Below, in pieces: positions 54,390 to 63,962 of a stretch of DNA of 64,000 nucleotides (the first letter of the stretch is position 1; every line of letters begins with the position of its first letter). The position numbers and the translations under genes were made by a program. Source of the stretch: Saprospiraceae bacterium (GTDB lineage Bacteria; Bacteroidota; Bacteroidia; Chitinophagales; Saprospiraceae); the NCBI GenBank assembly GCA_018057925.1, contig JAGPCT010000002.1:108646-172645 (forward strand), in the 5' to 3' direction. The notes below the pieces were generated by a model. That model did no database searches. It was not told the DNA's origin and saw nothing but the letters and a program-made list of their open reading frames with translations.

Positions 54390-54816
54390 ATAAAGCGAAA
54401 TTATATAAATATTTATGAATATGAATATAAGCATATTTTAAAAGTTTAAATTGGATTTAATTTGAAACATATGAAGTTCCAAAATACGATTCTATCGCAA
54501 TTTCTTTTAGAACTTCCTAAGTCTCAAGTAAATTGAGCATTATTTTAAAAAGAAAATAATATATGGATATTTTTATCAATATACAGTATACTAAATACAC
54601 TGGGTTGTGAAGCCGATAGCTTAATACTAGAAGAAACTTAAAAGATATTGGATAAAATTAAATTATTTGGACTTATCCTTCATTACCCTAATTTTTTGTT
54701 TATTGCCTTACAGATCTAATAAAATTCAGTTTCGAAAGCTAAAAGTTTGCTTTATATTTCTTAAAGACAATATTTAGCCTTTGTTAGCAATTGGGATTAA
54801 AGAATGTAAAATGCTG
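54390..54816. other. Gap after the immunity-like gene
   Basis: AT-rich with no supported gene. The right part carries an arm-only fragment of the composite repeat, listed separately. Confidence 0.5.
54738..54800 (+). repeat. Arm fragment of the composite repeat
   Basis: GCTAAAAGTTTGC followed by ATTTCTTAAAGACAATATTT closely matches the arm of copy D (32689-32751). Here it ends AATTGGGATTAA, a worn version of the GAATTCGGGTTAA terminus, with no core attached. Confidence 0.65.
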
Positions 54817-55701
54817 CTATGTAATCATCACAGAAGTCATCGTTATAGATCCCATTAACGCTTCATTGTTGAAAATAGAGACTTTCTCGGAATCATTCTT
54901 TAAGCCCAAAGTATAAATAAGTGGAATATAATGTTCTGGTGTGGGGATGGCGAGTTGAAATGCTCTTCCCTGTTTTTGGTATTCTATCAAGGGTTGATAG
55001 TCGCCTGACAATATGTATTCGATCATTTTGTTATTGGCTTCGGTAGCCCAATCGTAGGCATAATTTGATTCATTAGCTTTGTCCCATGCTATCAATCTTA
55101 GATTGTGTACTATATTTCCACTGCCTATGATAAGAATTCCTTTGGATCGCAAGGCTGAAAGTTCTTTGGCTAACCTATAGTGGTATTCTACATCTTTGGT
55201 ATAGTCAATACTCAATTGAATTATCGGAATATCTGCTTTTGGATATAAATGCTTAACAACCGACCAACAACCATGGTCAAGGCCCCAGTTTAAGTCACTT
55301 CCAATAGTTGTGTTGGTTACATGATTAATCACATCTTGCGCTAATTCGGGACTCCCGTGAGCCGAATACTGAACACGGTATAATTCATCGGGGAATCCAC
55401 CAAAATCGTGAATGGTTTTCGGATATTCCATTGCGGTAACATAAGAGCCTTTTGTCTCCCAGTGAGCTGAAATGCATATTATAGCTTTTGGCTTTGGCAA
55501 ATTAGAACCAATTTCATTCCATTTTCGAGTAAATTGATTGGACTCGATAGCATTCATAGGACTGCCATGACCAAAGAAAAACAATGGCATTGGATCAGAG
55601 TTGTCCAAATCTTGAATCAATTGATTTAATTTGCTAATTGGGTTAATTAGACCTAAAGTAGTGAAAATACTCATGGTGGATATAAAATCTTTTCTGTTCA
55701 A
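54817..55701 (-). CDS. DODA-type extradiol ring-opening dioxygenase (YgiD family)
   Basis: This is a 294-residue LigB-type enzyme. The zinc/iron residues are GHGSPMNAI, ISAHWETKG, LDHGCWSVVKHLYP and IPTPEHYIPLIYTLG. The closest characterised relatives are 4,5-DOPA dioxygenases of the YgiD type. The start is a TTG at 55701 giving MNRKDFISTMSIFTTLG, a Bacteroidota-style N-terminal leader; the ATG at 55674 is an alternative. The natural substrate here is unknown. Confidence 0.88.
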   Translation of the reverse strand: MNRKDFISTMSIFTTLGLINPISKLNQLIQDLDNSDPMPLFFFGHGSPMNAIESNQFTRKWNEIGSNLPKPKAIICISAHWETKGSYVTAMEYPKTIHDFGGFPDELYRVQYSAHGSPELAQDVINHVTNTTIGSDLNWGLDHGCWSVVKHLYPKADIPIIQLSIDYTKDVEYHYRLAKELSALRSKGILIIGSGNIVHNLRLIAWDKANESNYAYDWATEANNKMIEYILSGDYQPLIEYQKQGRAFQLAIPTPEHYIPLIYTLGLKNDSEKVSIFNNEALMGSITMTSVMIT

Positions 55702-56074
55702 ATCAATTCTTTCGATGAGTTCCGCTATTGTTCAACAAGCAAAAGGTTTGATTGTTGTCGAAACGTACGTGGCAAGTGGAAAAAATTATAAAAAATGAAA
55801 ATATTTTTAGTAAATGATGTTATCTCTTATTCCGTGATAATCAAAGATATATATTATATAAAACAATAAATTGTATATATTTATAAATAAATTATTTACA
55901 TTTTATAAAAAAATTTAATATAAAAACATATTACAAATAAAAATAATGTATATCTTTGTCATTTGAAAGGATATTTAACAAGTATTCTTTCTGTTCTACC
56001 CCAAATTCAGTTAAAGAAGATGAATTGGATTGATTTCAATTCTTTTATGTATTTTTTAACAACATTTCAGTCTT
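55702..56074. other. Upstream region of the 1546-residue adhesin gene
   Basis: Very AT-rich with no gene. It contains the -7 box at 55951 and a possible left repeat end fragment TACCCCAAATTC near 55997-56008. Confidence 0.5.
55951..55958 (+). promoter_or_regulatory. Candidate -7 box for the large adhesin gene
   Basis: TATCTTTG matches TAnnTTTG. The implied leader is about 110 bases before ATG 56075. Confidence 0.5.
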
Positions 56075-59000
56075 ATGAAGAACACTACATTAGCCGGCTT
56101 GAACCGAAGGCCGCACCGAGTGTCTAACGGCATTATATGTCGGCGAGGCATTCAAACAACCATGATGCTTTTATTGGCTGTATTGATGTCCCATAATTTA
56201 TTTGGGCAGCAATATAGTGTCAATACAGCTTGCTCAACTCCTTTTGATCCTATCAACATACCTGCCAATCAAATTGCAGTCAATGGGGATCAAAGAACGT
56301 ATGATTTAACAATGCCGTTTAATTTTCAGTTTTTTGGTCAGAGTTTCATTACACCAACACTTAGAGTGAGTGTAGGTGGATACATTTTATTTAATGCCAG
56401 CACGGGAGAATTATCGCATGATAATGCCACTTTGCCTGTTATTGATGGCGACATTAATCCGGGTGGTGGAATATTTGTACATTGGGATAATACGAATTTT
56501 TTGGATCCCAATGTTGGTGTATATGCTAGTACTAGTGGAGTTGCGCCGAATCGTACTTATACGATACAGTGGTATGCATCACGAAGGGTAATAAATGAAA
56601 GTCCACTGTTATTGAGCAATGGTGATATTAGTTTTGAAGTCGTTTTCCATGAAAGTACCAATGTTATTCAGTATTTATATGAAGATACATATTTTGGAAG
56701 CAATGGGGATCCATTATCCGGATATGAAGGAAATTACGGTGCGAGTGCAACAATTGGTTTGCAGAGGGGCAATGGACCGGAGACCGTTTATTTAACATCA
56801 TATAATAATGGGGCTTTGTTGTCAGGGACAAATTGTATATCATTTTCACCTACACCAACAACACCTTCTTGTACAATGGGTTGTAATACGACCAATATAG
56901 GTTTGCCAGCTGATTGTCAGCCGGTTTTGTATGCCAAAGATTATTTGACCACTAATTATGGGTGTACTGATAATTTTATTATAGAATTATTTGCAACGCC
57001 ATCTTCGCCACAGCCATTAGAATCAGGGGTTGATTCATTGAAGGCTGATGGAATAGCCATCAATGGAAATCCATATCCATTAATTAACCAAACCTATGTG
57101 ATTCGGATTACAGAAAATTTGGCAGGTGGCGGTAATCCTCAATCTTGTTGGAATTATCATACTTTCCAAGATAATTTAGCTCCAGAGGTGGATTGTAGAA
57201 ATGCGGATACCGTATTTTGCTATGAACCAATGATATTGTATTCATTGGACGGAATAACAGATTGCTCAGGAGCGTTAACTGCGCACGTCTTGGATAGCAC
57301 ATTTACACCTTATACGGCATCAGATGATCCATATTTGCTTGGACGATTGATTAGAAAATACTATTTGACCGATGCATCGGGCAATGCTTCAGATACATGT
57401 ACAGACACGTTATTTTTGGCACCTCCGAGCTTTGATAGTATCGTCATGCCGGCAAATGTCATGAACTTACAATGCGATGGAACCTATCCTTTAGATGCCA
57501 ATGGCAATCCTGATCCATCCTACACCGGTGTACCGACTATCATTAATACGGATATTGAATTATATCCCAACAATTTTGGGATGTTATGTAATTTGAATAC
57601 GACTTACACGGATACGAGGATTCCTGCGGGATGTAATGTGAAAATTAATAGGGTTTGGACTATGACGTATTGGGGATGTTGTGGAGATAGCACCAGGTCT
57701 AGGACACAGACTCTGATGATAAACGATACAGTTCCACCAATTGTTAGTGCGCCACCCAATGTCACTATTCCGGCTGGAAACAATTGTTCATCAAGTTATG
57801 CAGTTTTACCGGCAACAATTACGGACAATTGTAACCATATAGGTAATGTGACTGTTATTCACCCGAATGGCGTTACACCGACTAATGGTGGATTTACAGT
57901 TACCAATTTGTCTGTGGGTTCTCACAATATTATTTACAGTGTAAATGATGGGTGTGGGCATATTGTAAGAGATACGACGGTTGTAACGGTGGTGGATCAG
58001 ACTTCTCCGGTACCTGTATGTAAGGATGCTATCGTTTCATTGGACAATACCGGAGTAGGAAGGATGTTTGCTTCTTCTATAAACAATGGTAGTCACGACA
58101 ATGGTTGCGGACCGGTAACATTTAAGGTAAGGCGAATGAATCCTGATTGCAATGGCTTGCCTGATCAGACTACTTGGTCAGATTATCTGGATTTTTATTG
58201 CTGTGATTTAGCAAATAATCCAATACCGGTTATTTTGCAAGTAACAGATGCGGCGGGTTTAACCAGCACGTGTATGACGAATGTCACCGTTCAAAATAAG
58301 AATACACCTATAGTTACATTTCCATTACCTACTATTAATATCAATTGTGAAACAACGTATGATATCAATAATCTTTCCTTATCATTTGGTAAATATGTTA
58401 CAAATTCATCAGATCGGGACGATATCATCATTGATGGACACAACTACGGTAAAGACGGATTGGTTACAGGAGTATGTACTGCAATTATAACTGAATTAAC
58501 ACCCCTAATAGAGCTGAGTTCTTGTGGATTTGGAAAAATTACAAGATATTTTAAAATTACAGACGGTGGCTCATTCCAAAATACAGTAAGTCAAGTTATT
58601 AATATTACCAATGTAGGCTATGAGCTTACAGCAAGCGATTTTAACGCACCACTCGACTATGTCGTCAATAGTGGTATGTGTAATCCGGGAGATGTGGCAA
58701 ATGCCGATCTGCCTGCACCATATATCCCTACTTTAAAGAATCCTGTAAGTAGTTGCCACTCCTTGATGTTCAATAAGAGTGACGAAGTATTTACCGTAGC
58801 ATCCGGAGCGTGTTTTAAGGTAGTTAGAACGTGGACAATTATCGATTGGTGTCTTCAGGAGGAAAAAGGTATGCAATATGCTTTGGATCATGCTGTCAAA
58901 TTTACACATGCTATAATTGTGATGAATACGGTTGCACCGACCTTTGCTCCACATGCGGATCAGGTAGTAAATACAGATAATTGTTCATCGGATAATGTTA

Positions 59001-60715
59001 CTGTAAGTACTTCGGCGACGGATGATTGTCCTTCGAGCTTCCTGACATTTCAATGGAAGGTAGATTTCAACTTCAATAATAATACTGCAACATGGGATCA
59101 GTCCGGATTTGGCAATTCATTTACGATAAATATGCCATTGGGACATCACAGAGTTTATTTTGGGGTTACCGATGGTTGTGGAAATAAGACAGATCAGTTC
59201 TTTTTCGTTGATGTGCACAGTGTGAAGAAGCCTTCACCGGTAATGAAGCCTTTGGTTGCTGATTTAATGGCCAACTGGACCGTAATGTTGCCGGCAAGAT
59301 TGTTTAATCATGGGTCAACAGGTGCATGTCCATCGAGCTATCCTTTGAGATATTCATATTCAACCAATCCGGCAGATAGTGTAAAAACATTTGATTGTTC
59401 TTATGGTGTTGATGTTCCGTTTCCGGTTGCTATTTATGTTATTGATAATAATGGCTTATACGACTTTGTATATACTACCTTGACTTTGAATGACAATATT
59501 GTTCCTTGTCCGGATAGTTTGACTACAATTGGTGGTTCTATCCTGACCGAATCAAGTGAAGGAATACCGCATGTAAGTGTTAGCGCATTGTCAGGTTTAA
59601 TGAGACAGACCGATACTAACGGTAATTATCGATTTACTAATCTCCAGCCGGATGTATCTTATAAGATTGAACCTACAGATGAAAATAACCCAATGAATGG
59701 GGTAACAACAGGTGATATAATAAAAATCCAGAATCATATTTTGAATAAAACTGCTTTAACGACTCCATATAAAATCATAGCTGCGGATGTGAATGAAGAT
59801 AAGTCAGTGACTGTTTCGGATATTGTCATGATAAGGAAGTTGATTTTAGGTAAGATAGATCAATTGAGCTCCGGTAAAAGTTGGAAGTTTATTGATAAGT
59901 CGTATGTATTTAATAATCCGGAGATTCCACTTAAGGAAAATTATCCACAGTCTATCAAAGCAAGTGGAGATGGATCTAGTTCAAACTTAGATTTTGTTGG
60001 TGTTAAATTGGGAGACGTAAATGGTGATTTTACGTTGAGTTTGATGGATAATGAAATTGAAAGCAGATCAGCGGCTAAGGTTTTAGTGAGTGATGTGACT
60101 CTGAAAGCTGGTGAGGTTACTCCGATTTATTTCAGTGTAAGTGAAGGTGAAGCAATACAAGGCTTACAAGCTGCATTTAACCTTTCTAAAGATGTTTCAT
60201 TTGTCGGAATGGAAAGCACTGTATTTAGTCCCGGACCAGATAACTATAACTTAAATGGTAATGTTCTCAAGTTGAGTTTGAATGCAGAGAATGGGGAAAT
60301 AACCAATCAGCTTTTGACTTTCTTCGTCGTTTCAAACAAGGATGTTAAATTGTCTGATGTGCTTAGTCTGAATGGAGAAGGCATACGTCCTGAGATGTAT
60401 GACGAGAATGGTAATTCTACCGGTTTTACTTTGGAGTTTGAAAGTGGAAATGGAGAGCTTGTCGTGGAACAAAATGTACCCAATCCGTTTAATGAAGAAA
60501 CTCATATAACATTTACATTGGCACATTCTGATGAAGTTACATTGAAGATATATGATGTTAATGGTAGGATTTTACGACAGACGCAAGGATATTATGCTAA
60601 AGGTCGAAATACCATAACCATTGAAAATGGTACATTACATGCTAATGGAGTCTTGTTTTATGAGATAACTTCTAACCAGAAGTCTATAACTAAGAAGATG
60701 GTTAAGTTGAAATAG
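56075..60715 (+). CDS. Giant T9SS adhesin with Ig/HYR-like, dockerin and cohesin-like modules
   Basis: This is a 1546-residue protein. A long signal region (residues 1-45) ends in MSHNLFGQQ. Residues 46-260 form a beta-sandwich opening domain (FNFQFFGQSFITPTLRVSVGGYI). Several Cys-rich HYR/Ig-like modules follow (for example TVPPIVSAPPNVTIPAGNNC and VNDGCGHIVRDTT). A carboxypeptidase-regulatory-like domain lies near residue 1155 (GIPHVSVSALSGLMRQTDTN). It is followed by a dockerin pair (AADVNEDKSVTVSDIVMIRK, KLGDVNGDFTLS) and a cohesin-like segment. A type A T9SS sorting domain ends it (NVPNPFNEETHITFTL, ending MVKLK). It is probably a cell-surface adhesin. Confidence 0.9.
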   Translation: MKNTTLAGLNRRPHRVSNGIICRRGIQTTMMLLLAVLMSHNLFGQQYSVNTACSTPFDPINIPANQIAVNGDQRTYDLTMPFNFQFFGQSFITPTLRVSVGGYILFNASTGELSHDNATLPVIDGDINPGGGIFVHWDNTNFLDPNVGVYASTSGVAPNRTYTIQWYASRRVINESPLLLSNGDISFEVVFHESTNVIQYLYEDTYFGSNGDPLSGYEGNYGASATIGLQRGNGPETVYLTSYNNGALLSGTNCISFSPTPTTPSCTMGCNTTNIGLPADCQPVLYAKDYLTTNYGCTDNFIIELFATPSSPQPLESGVDSLKADGIAINGNPYPLINQTYVIRITENLAGGGNPQSCWNYHTFQDNLAPEVDCRNADTVFCYEPMILYSLDGITDCSGALTAHVLDSTFTPYTASDDPYLLGRLIRKYYLTDASGNASDTCTDTLFLAPPSFDSIVMPANVMNLQCDGTYPLDANGNPDPSYTGVPTIINTDIELYPNNFGMLCNLNTTYTDTRIPAGCNVKINRVWTMTYWGCCGDSTRSRTQTLMINDTVPPIVSAPPNVTIPAGNNCSSSYAVLPATITDNCNHIGNVTVIHPNGVTPTNGGFTVTNLSVGSHNIIYSVNDGCGHIVRDTTVVTVVDQTSPVPVCKDAIVSLDNTGVGRMFASSINNGSHDNGCGPVTFKVRRMNPDCNGLPDQTTWSDYLDFYCCDLANNPIPVILQVTDAAGLTSTCMTNVTVQNKNTPIVTFPLPTININCETTYDINNLSLSFGKYVTNSSDRDDIIIDGHNYGKDGLVTGVCTAIITELTPLIELSSCGFGKITRYFKITDGGSFQNTVSQVINITNVGYELTASDFNAPLDYVVNSGMCNPGDVANADLPAPYIPTLKNPVSSCHSLMFNKSDEVFTVASGACFKVVRTWTIIDWCLQEEKGMQYALDHAVKFTHAIIVMNTVAPTFAPHADQVVNTDNCSSDNVTVSTSATDDCPSSFLTFQWKVDFNFNNNTATWDQSGFGNSFTINMPLGHHRVYFGVTDGCGNKTDQFFFVDVHSVKKPSPVMKPLVADLMANWTVMLPARLFNHGSTGACPSSYPLRYSYSTNPADSVKTFDCSYGVDVPFPVAIYVIDNNGLYDFVYTTLTLNDNIVPCPDSLTTIGGSILTESSEGIPHVSVSALSGLMRQTDTNGNYRFTNLQPDVSYKIEPTDENNPMNGVTTGDIIKIQNHILNKTALTTPYKIIAADVNEDKSVTVSDIVMIRKLILGKIDQLSSGKSWKFIDKSYVFNNPEIPLKENYPQSIKASGDGSSSNLDFVGVKLGDVNGDFTLSLMDNEIESRSAAKVLVSDVTLKAGEVTPIYFSVSEGEAIQGLQAAFNLSKDVSFVGMESTVFSPGPDNYNLNGNVLKLSLNAENGEITNQLLTFFVVSNKDVKLSDVLSLNGEGIRPEMYDENGNSTGFTLEFESGNGELVVEQNVPNPFNEETHITFTLAHSDEVTLKIYDVNGRILRQTQGYYAKGRNTITIENGTLHANGVLFYEITSNQKSITKKMVKLK

Positions 60716-60796
60716 ATGAAGCTACAGCTATGTTTTATCAGGTATGAATTAAATATAGATGTCGTTTAAGTATTAAAAATAAGTAAATTTTGTAGA

Positions 60797-60835
60797 TAAA
60801 GGATCTGGTGTTAAATCGGATCCTTTATTTGTTTA
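60797..60835 (+). terminator. Terminator after the large adhesin gene
   Basis: A perfect 9-bp stem TAAAGGATC / GATCCTTTA is followed by TTTGTTTA. It is 81 bases past the stop. Confidence 0.75.
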
Positions 60836-60960
60836 TATACTTGATATGCAGTGGAGTATGTTAGTTTGTGTCGTTTTTATTAAAAGGATTAACTTGTCTT
60901 ATTATGACATAAAAATGACGGCAAATGGTTGAAAATGGTAATTCCGTAATCATTTTTTTA

Positions 60961-60968
60961 TACATTTG
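60961..60968 (+). promoter_or_regulatory. Candidate -7 box for ctlX
   Basis: TACATTTG matches TAnnTTTG and lies 46 bases before ATG 61014. The open frame's apparent TTG start at 60966 falls inside it and is not used. Confidence 0.5.
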
Positions 60969-61013
60969 TGCACAAATTTGAAACTTTTGGAAAAACAATA
61001 TACCGACAATATC

Positions 61014-61916
61014 ATGATGATTAGGCCTGCCTCATTTCAATTCAATGAGCAGACGGCTGTAACAAATGCATTCCAAACCAATGATGGCAAAGGCAATAAA
61101 GATGACATTAATGTCAAGGCTTTAGAGGAATTTGACAATTTTGTACTTAAGTTAAAAGATGTAGGAGTTAATGTTATAGTAATGCATGACACACCTAATC
61201 CAAAAAAACCGGACGCTATTTTTCCTAATAATTGGATAAGTTTTCATGGAAATGGTACATTGATAACTTATCCAATGGCAACACCCAATAGGCGAATAGA
61301 GCGTCGTGAGGATATTATCGATTCTCTTGGATTGTTATTTGATATACGCCATAGGTATTCGTTTGAGTCAAGTGAAGAGGAGGGAGATTATTTAGAAGGT
61401 ACTGGCAGTATGATCTTAGATCGTACCAATAAGATTGTATATGCGTGCCTAAGTCCACGGACCAATATCTTTCTTTTAGATCGATTTTGCCTATTAATGG
61501 GATATTCTTTGGTTTCTTTTTTTTCTACTGATAAAGAAGGAAAGGAAATTTATCATACAAATGTTATGATGGCTATTGCTGATCAGTATGTTGTTATTTG
61601 CTTAGAGAGTATTAAGGATGAAGATAAACGGGCTGAAGTAATCAAAAGTATTGAAAATAGTGGAAAAGAGATTATCTCAATAACCTTTGATCAAGTATTA
61701 AGATTTGCAGGCAATATGTTGCAGATTGAAGGTGGGCTGGGCCAAAAAATAATGGTAATGTCCGAACAAGCGTATAACAGCCTGTCAGAAGAACAAATAA
61801 CACGCATTAAACATTATAATCCTATACTTTCAATACCCATTCCAACTATAGAGAAGTATGGCGGAGGAAGTGTCAGGTGTATGATGGCCGAAGTTTTTCT
61901 GCCAAAGAAGAGATGA
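61014..61916 (+). CDS. ctlX: Citrulline utilization hydrolase CtlX-like
   Basis: The product has 300 residues from ATG 61014 (61017 also possible). It is an arginine deiminase/amidinotransferase-fold enzyme of the CtlX group: MIRPASFQFNEQTAVTNAFQ start, PDAIFPNNWISFH, GDYLEGTGSMILDR, HTNVMMAIAD, and the C-terminal catalytic Cys in GGGSVRCMMAEVF. The family is proposed to hydrolyse citrulline or related ureido compounds. The trpB2 gene follows after 46 bases on the same strand. Confidence 0.88.
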   Translation: MMIRPASFQFNEQTAVTNAFQTNDGKGNKDDINVKALEEFDNFVLKLKDVGVNVIVMHDTPNPKKPDAIFPNNWISFHGNGTLITYPMATPNRRIERREDIIDSLGLLFDIRHRYSFESSEEEGDYLEGTGSMILDRTNKIVYACLSPRTNIFLLDRFCLLMGYSLVSFFSTDKEGKEIYHTNVMMAIADQYVVICLESIKDEDKRAEVIKSIENSGKEIISITFDQVLRFAGNMLQIEGGLGQKIMVMSEQAYNSLSEEQITRIKHYNPILSIPIPTIEKYGGGSVRCMMAEVFLPKKR

Positions 61917-61962
61917 TTTTTAGTTGGCAACGAGATATATGTTGCTATATTTAATTTATAAG

Positions 61963-63297
61963 ATGATGAATAATAATAATTTATTGAAAAAAGTCAAATC
62001 AGATCAGATTAAAATCACGCTTTCTGAGGAAGAAATTCCAACACATTGGTACAATGTACTTGCAGACATGCCACATCAACCCAAGCCAACGCTGCAACCG
62101 GAAAACAATCAGCCTGTTACTATGGAATATTACACGGGTCTTTATCCGGGCGGGTGTATTGAACAGGAATTTAGTACAGAACGTTGGATAGAAATTCCGG
62201 AAGAAGTAAGAGAGATTTATAAGTTGTGGAGGCCTACTCCTATGGTAAGAGCTGAAAGATTTGAGAAAGCCTTGGGTACAGATTGTAAGATATATTTTAA
62301 GAATGAAGGAGTCAGCCCCAGTGGAAGTCACAAGACCAATTCAGCTATACCGCAGATATATTTTGCTGCTCGGGATGGGATGAAGAAGGTTGTAACTGAA
62401 ACAGGTGCAGGTCAGTGGGGTAGTGCAGTGGCATTTGCAGCGCAGATGTACGGTTTGGATTGTGAAGTATTTATGGTTAGAGGTCCATACAATCAGAAGC
62501 CAAGCCGACGCCGGATGATGAATCTATGGGGTGCACATGTTACGCCTTCTCCCAGTGAAATTACAGAGGTAGGTAGGAAGCAATTGGCTGAAAACCCTGA
62601 TTCTAAGGGTTCTTTGGGTACAGCTATTTCGGAATCAATTGAATACGCATCGGGCAATGAAGATATACAATATGTAATTGGAAGTGTACAGAACTTTGTA
62701 CTCCTCCATCAAACTGTTATTGGTCAGGAGTGTATAAAACAATTTGAAAAGATAGGCTCGTATCCTGACGTAGTGATTGCTCCACTTGGAGGAGGCGCTA
62801 ATTTTGGCGGAATAGCCTTTCCTTTTGTGCAACAAGTGATCAAGGATGGCAAGAAAATAAAGTTTGTTGCGAGTGAGCCATTGACATGTCCTAAGCTTTC
62901 AGAGGGAGAATTCCGGTATGATTATGGAGATGTCGGTAAGAAAACACCCTTATTTGCCATGTACACATTAGGTCACGATTTTATGCCGGTGCCAAACCAT
63001 TTAGTTGGGTTGAGATATCACGGCGCTGGACCGATTATATCTCAATTGGTATTGGATGGTTATATAGACTCAATTTCACATGATCAGAAGGAATGTTTGA
63101 GTGCCGGAATTCTTTTTGCCAAAACGGAAGGTCTGATACCGGCGCCTGAAAGCACACACGCCATCGCATCTGTAATAGAGGAGGTGAGGCTTGCAAAAGA
63201 AGAAGGAATAAGTAAGACAATACTTTTCAATTTGTGTGGACATGGATTGCTTGACCTATTTGCTTACGAAGATTATTTAATGGGGAAAGTAAAGTAA
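61963..63297 (+). CDS. trpB: TrpB2-type tryptophan synthase beta chain
   Basis: The product has 444 residues from ATG 61963 (61966 also possible; the frame opens to TTG 61924). It is a PLP enzyme of the long TrpB2 branch. It contains GLYPGGC, the lysine loop SPSGSHKTNSAIPQ, ETGAGQWGSAVAFAA, PLGGGANFGGIAFPF and PAPESTHAIASVIEE. Long TrpB2 proteins condense indole with serine and usually act without TrpA, for indole salvage. No trpA or other trp genes are present. Confidence 0.93.
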   Translation: MMNNNNLLKKVKSDQIKITLSEEEIPTHWYNVLADMPHQPKPTLQPENNQPVTMEYYTGLYPGGCIEQEFSTERWIEIPEEVREIYKLWRPTPMVRAERFEKALGTDCKIYFKNEGVSPSGSHKTNSAIPQIYFAARDGMKKVVTETGAGQWGSAVAFAAQMYGLDCEVFMVRGPYNQKPSRRRMMNLWGAHVTPSPSEITEVGRKQLAENPDSKGSLGTAISESIEYASGNEDIQYVIGSVQNFVLLHQTVIGQECIKQFEKIGSYPDVVIAPLGGGANFGGIAFPFVQQVIKDGKKIKFVASEPLTCPKLSEGEFRYDYGDVGKKTPLFAMYTLGHDFMPVPNHLVGLRYHGAGPIISQLVLDGYIDSISHDQKECLSAGILFAKTEGLIPAPESTHAIASVIEEVRLAKEEGISKTILFNLCGHGLLDLFAYEDYLMGKVK

Positions 63298-63299
63298 GT

Positions 63300-63773
63300 C
63301 TAAATACCGCAATAGGCTATATTTAGCATCGAAGTACGACTCGTATTAGTTATGCCGATAGGATGATGTAATAGTCCAACTATATTGGTCTAAACAGATA
63401 TCATCCTTATAGCCTTCAGGACTATTTTGATTATAAGAAATCCCGATTTATTTAAAGAAATCTCGAATTTTCTGGAATGCAAAAAGATATAGGATTGATT
63501 TATAAATCAATTTGGTATAAAACGTTTCGTACGCCGGGACGTCTCTCATAATCATTACTCTTCGGTTTTGAGAATACTTTCCACGACTAATACTTTTATC
63601 GGACATCACGCTCATAATCATTACTTTTGGGTATTGAGTACCAATAGGGTTTTCAAATGCTATCTGTGATATTCCTCATAATCCGCGCAATTGGGTTTTG
63701 GGAAGCAAGGATTGGTTATTCGGGCTGACTGAACCCAAATTCCGCATAGTTTTAAGCGGAATGTGGGTTAAAT
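63300..63773 (+). repeat. Degenerate cluster of cloverleaf-repeat modules, region G
   Basis: The 475-bp region contains GAAGTACGACTCGTATTAG (P3 left-arm like), then GGATTGATTTATAAATCAAT, ACGTTTCGTACGCCGGGAC, and three worn CTCATAATC(A/C) modules at about 63545, 63612 and 63676. It ends with a compact perfect-looking hairpin (63732-63769). No gene is supported. Confidence 0.55.
63732..63769 (+). repeat. Minimal (solo) hairpin form of the repeat
   Basis: AACCCAAATTCCGC and GCGGAATGTGGGTT pair at 13 of 14 positions with a 10-base loop. This equals the repeat's closing stem joined directly to P2 with the P3-P4 interior missing. Confidence 0.65.
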
Positions 63774-63936
63774 CGAATATAAGAATAAATTAGTAAAAGA
63801 AAAACCTTATTCAAAATAAACCTATCCGGGCGTGCACACGCTTTTAGGAACATGAGTGAGGTCGGGCTGCTTAAATGTAGTCCAAGTATCATCACTGAAA
63901 TAGCTTTCCCTACTGCTCCAAAAAAAGGATCAAAAG

Positions 63937-63962
63937 GGAAGGGCAGCGCTCGCTGCCCTTCC
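63937..63962. repeat. GC-rich perfect palindrome near the window end
   Basis: GGAAGGGCAGCG-CT-CGCTGCCCTTCC has perfect 12-base arms in sequence much richer in GC than its surroundings. It is followed by CGCTACAAAGCAAGC. It has no T run, so it is not a standard terminator. It may mark the edge of another repeat or element. Confidence 0.6.
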
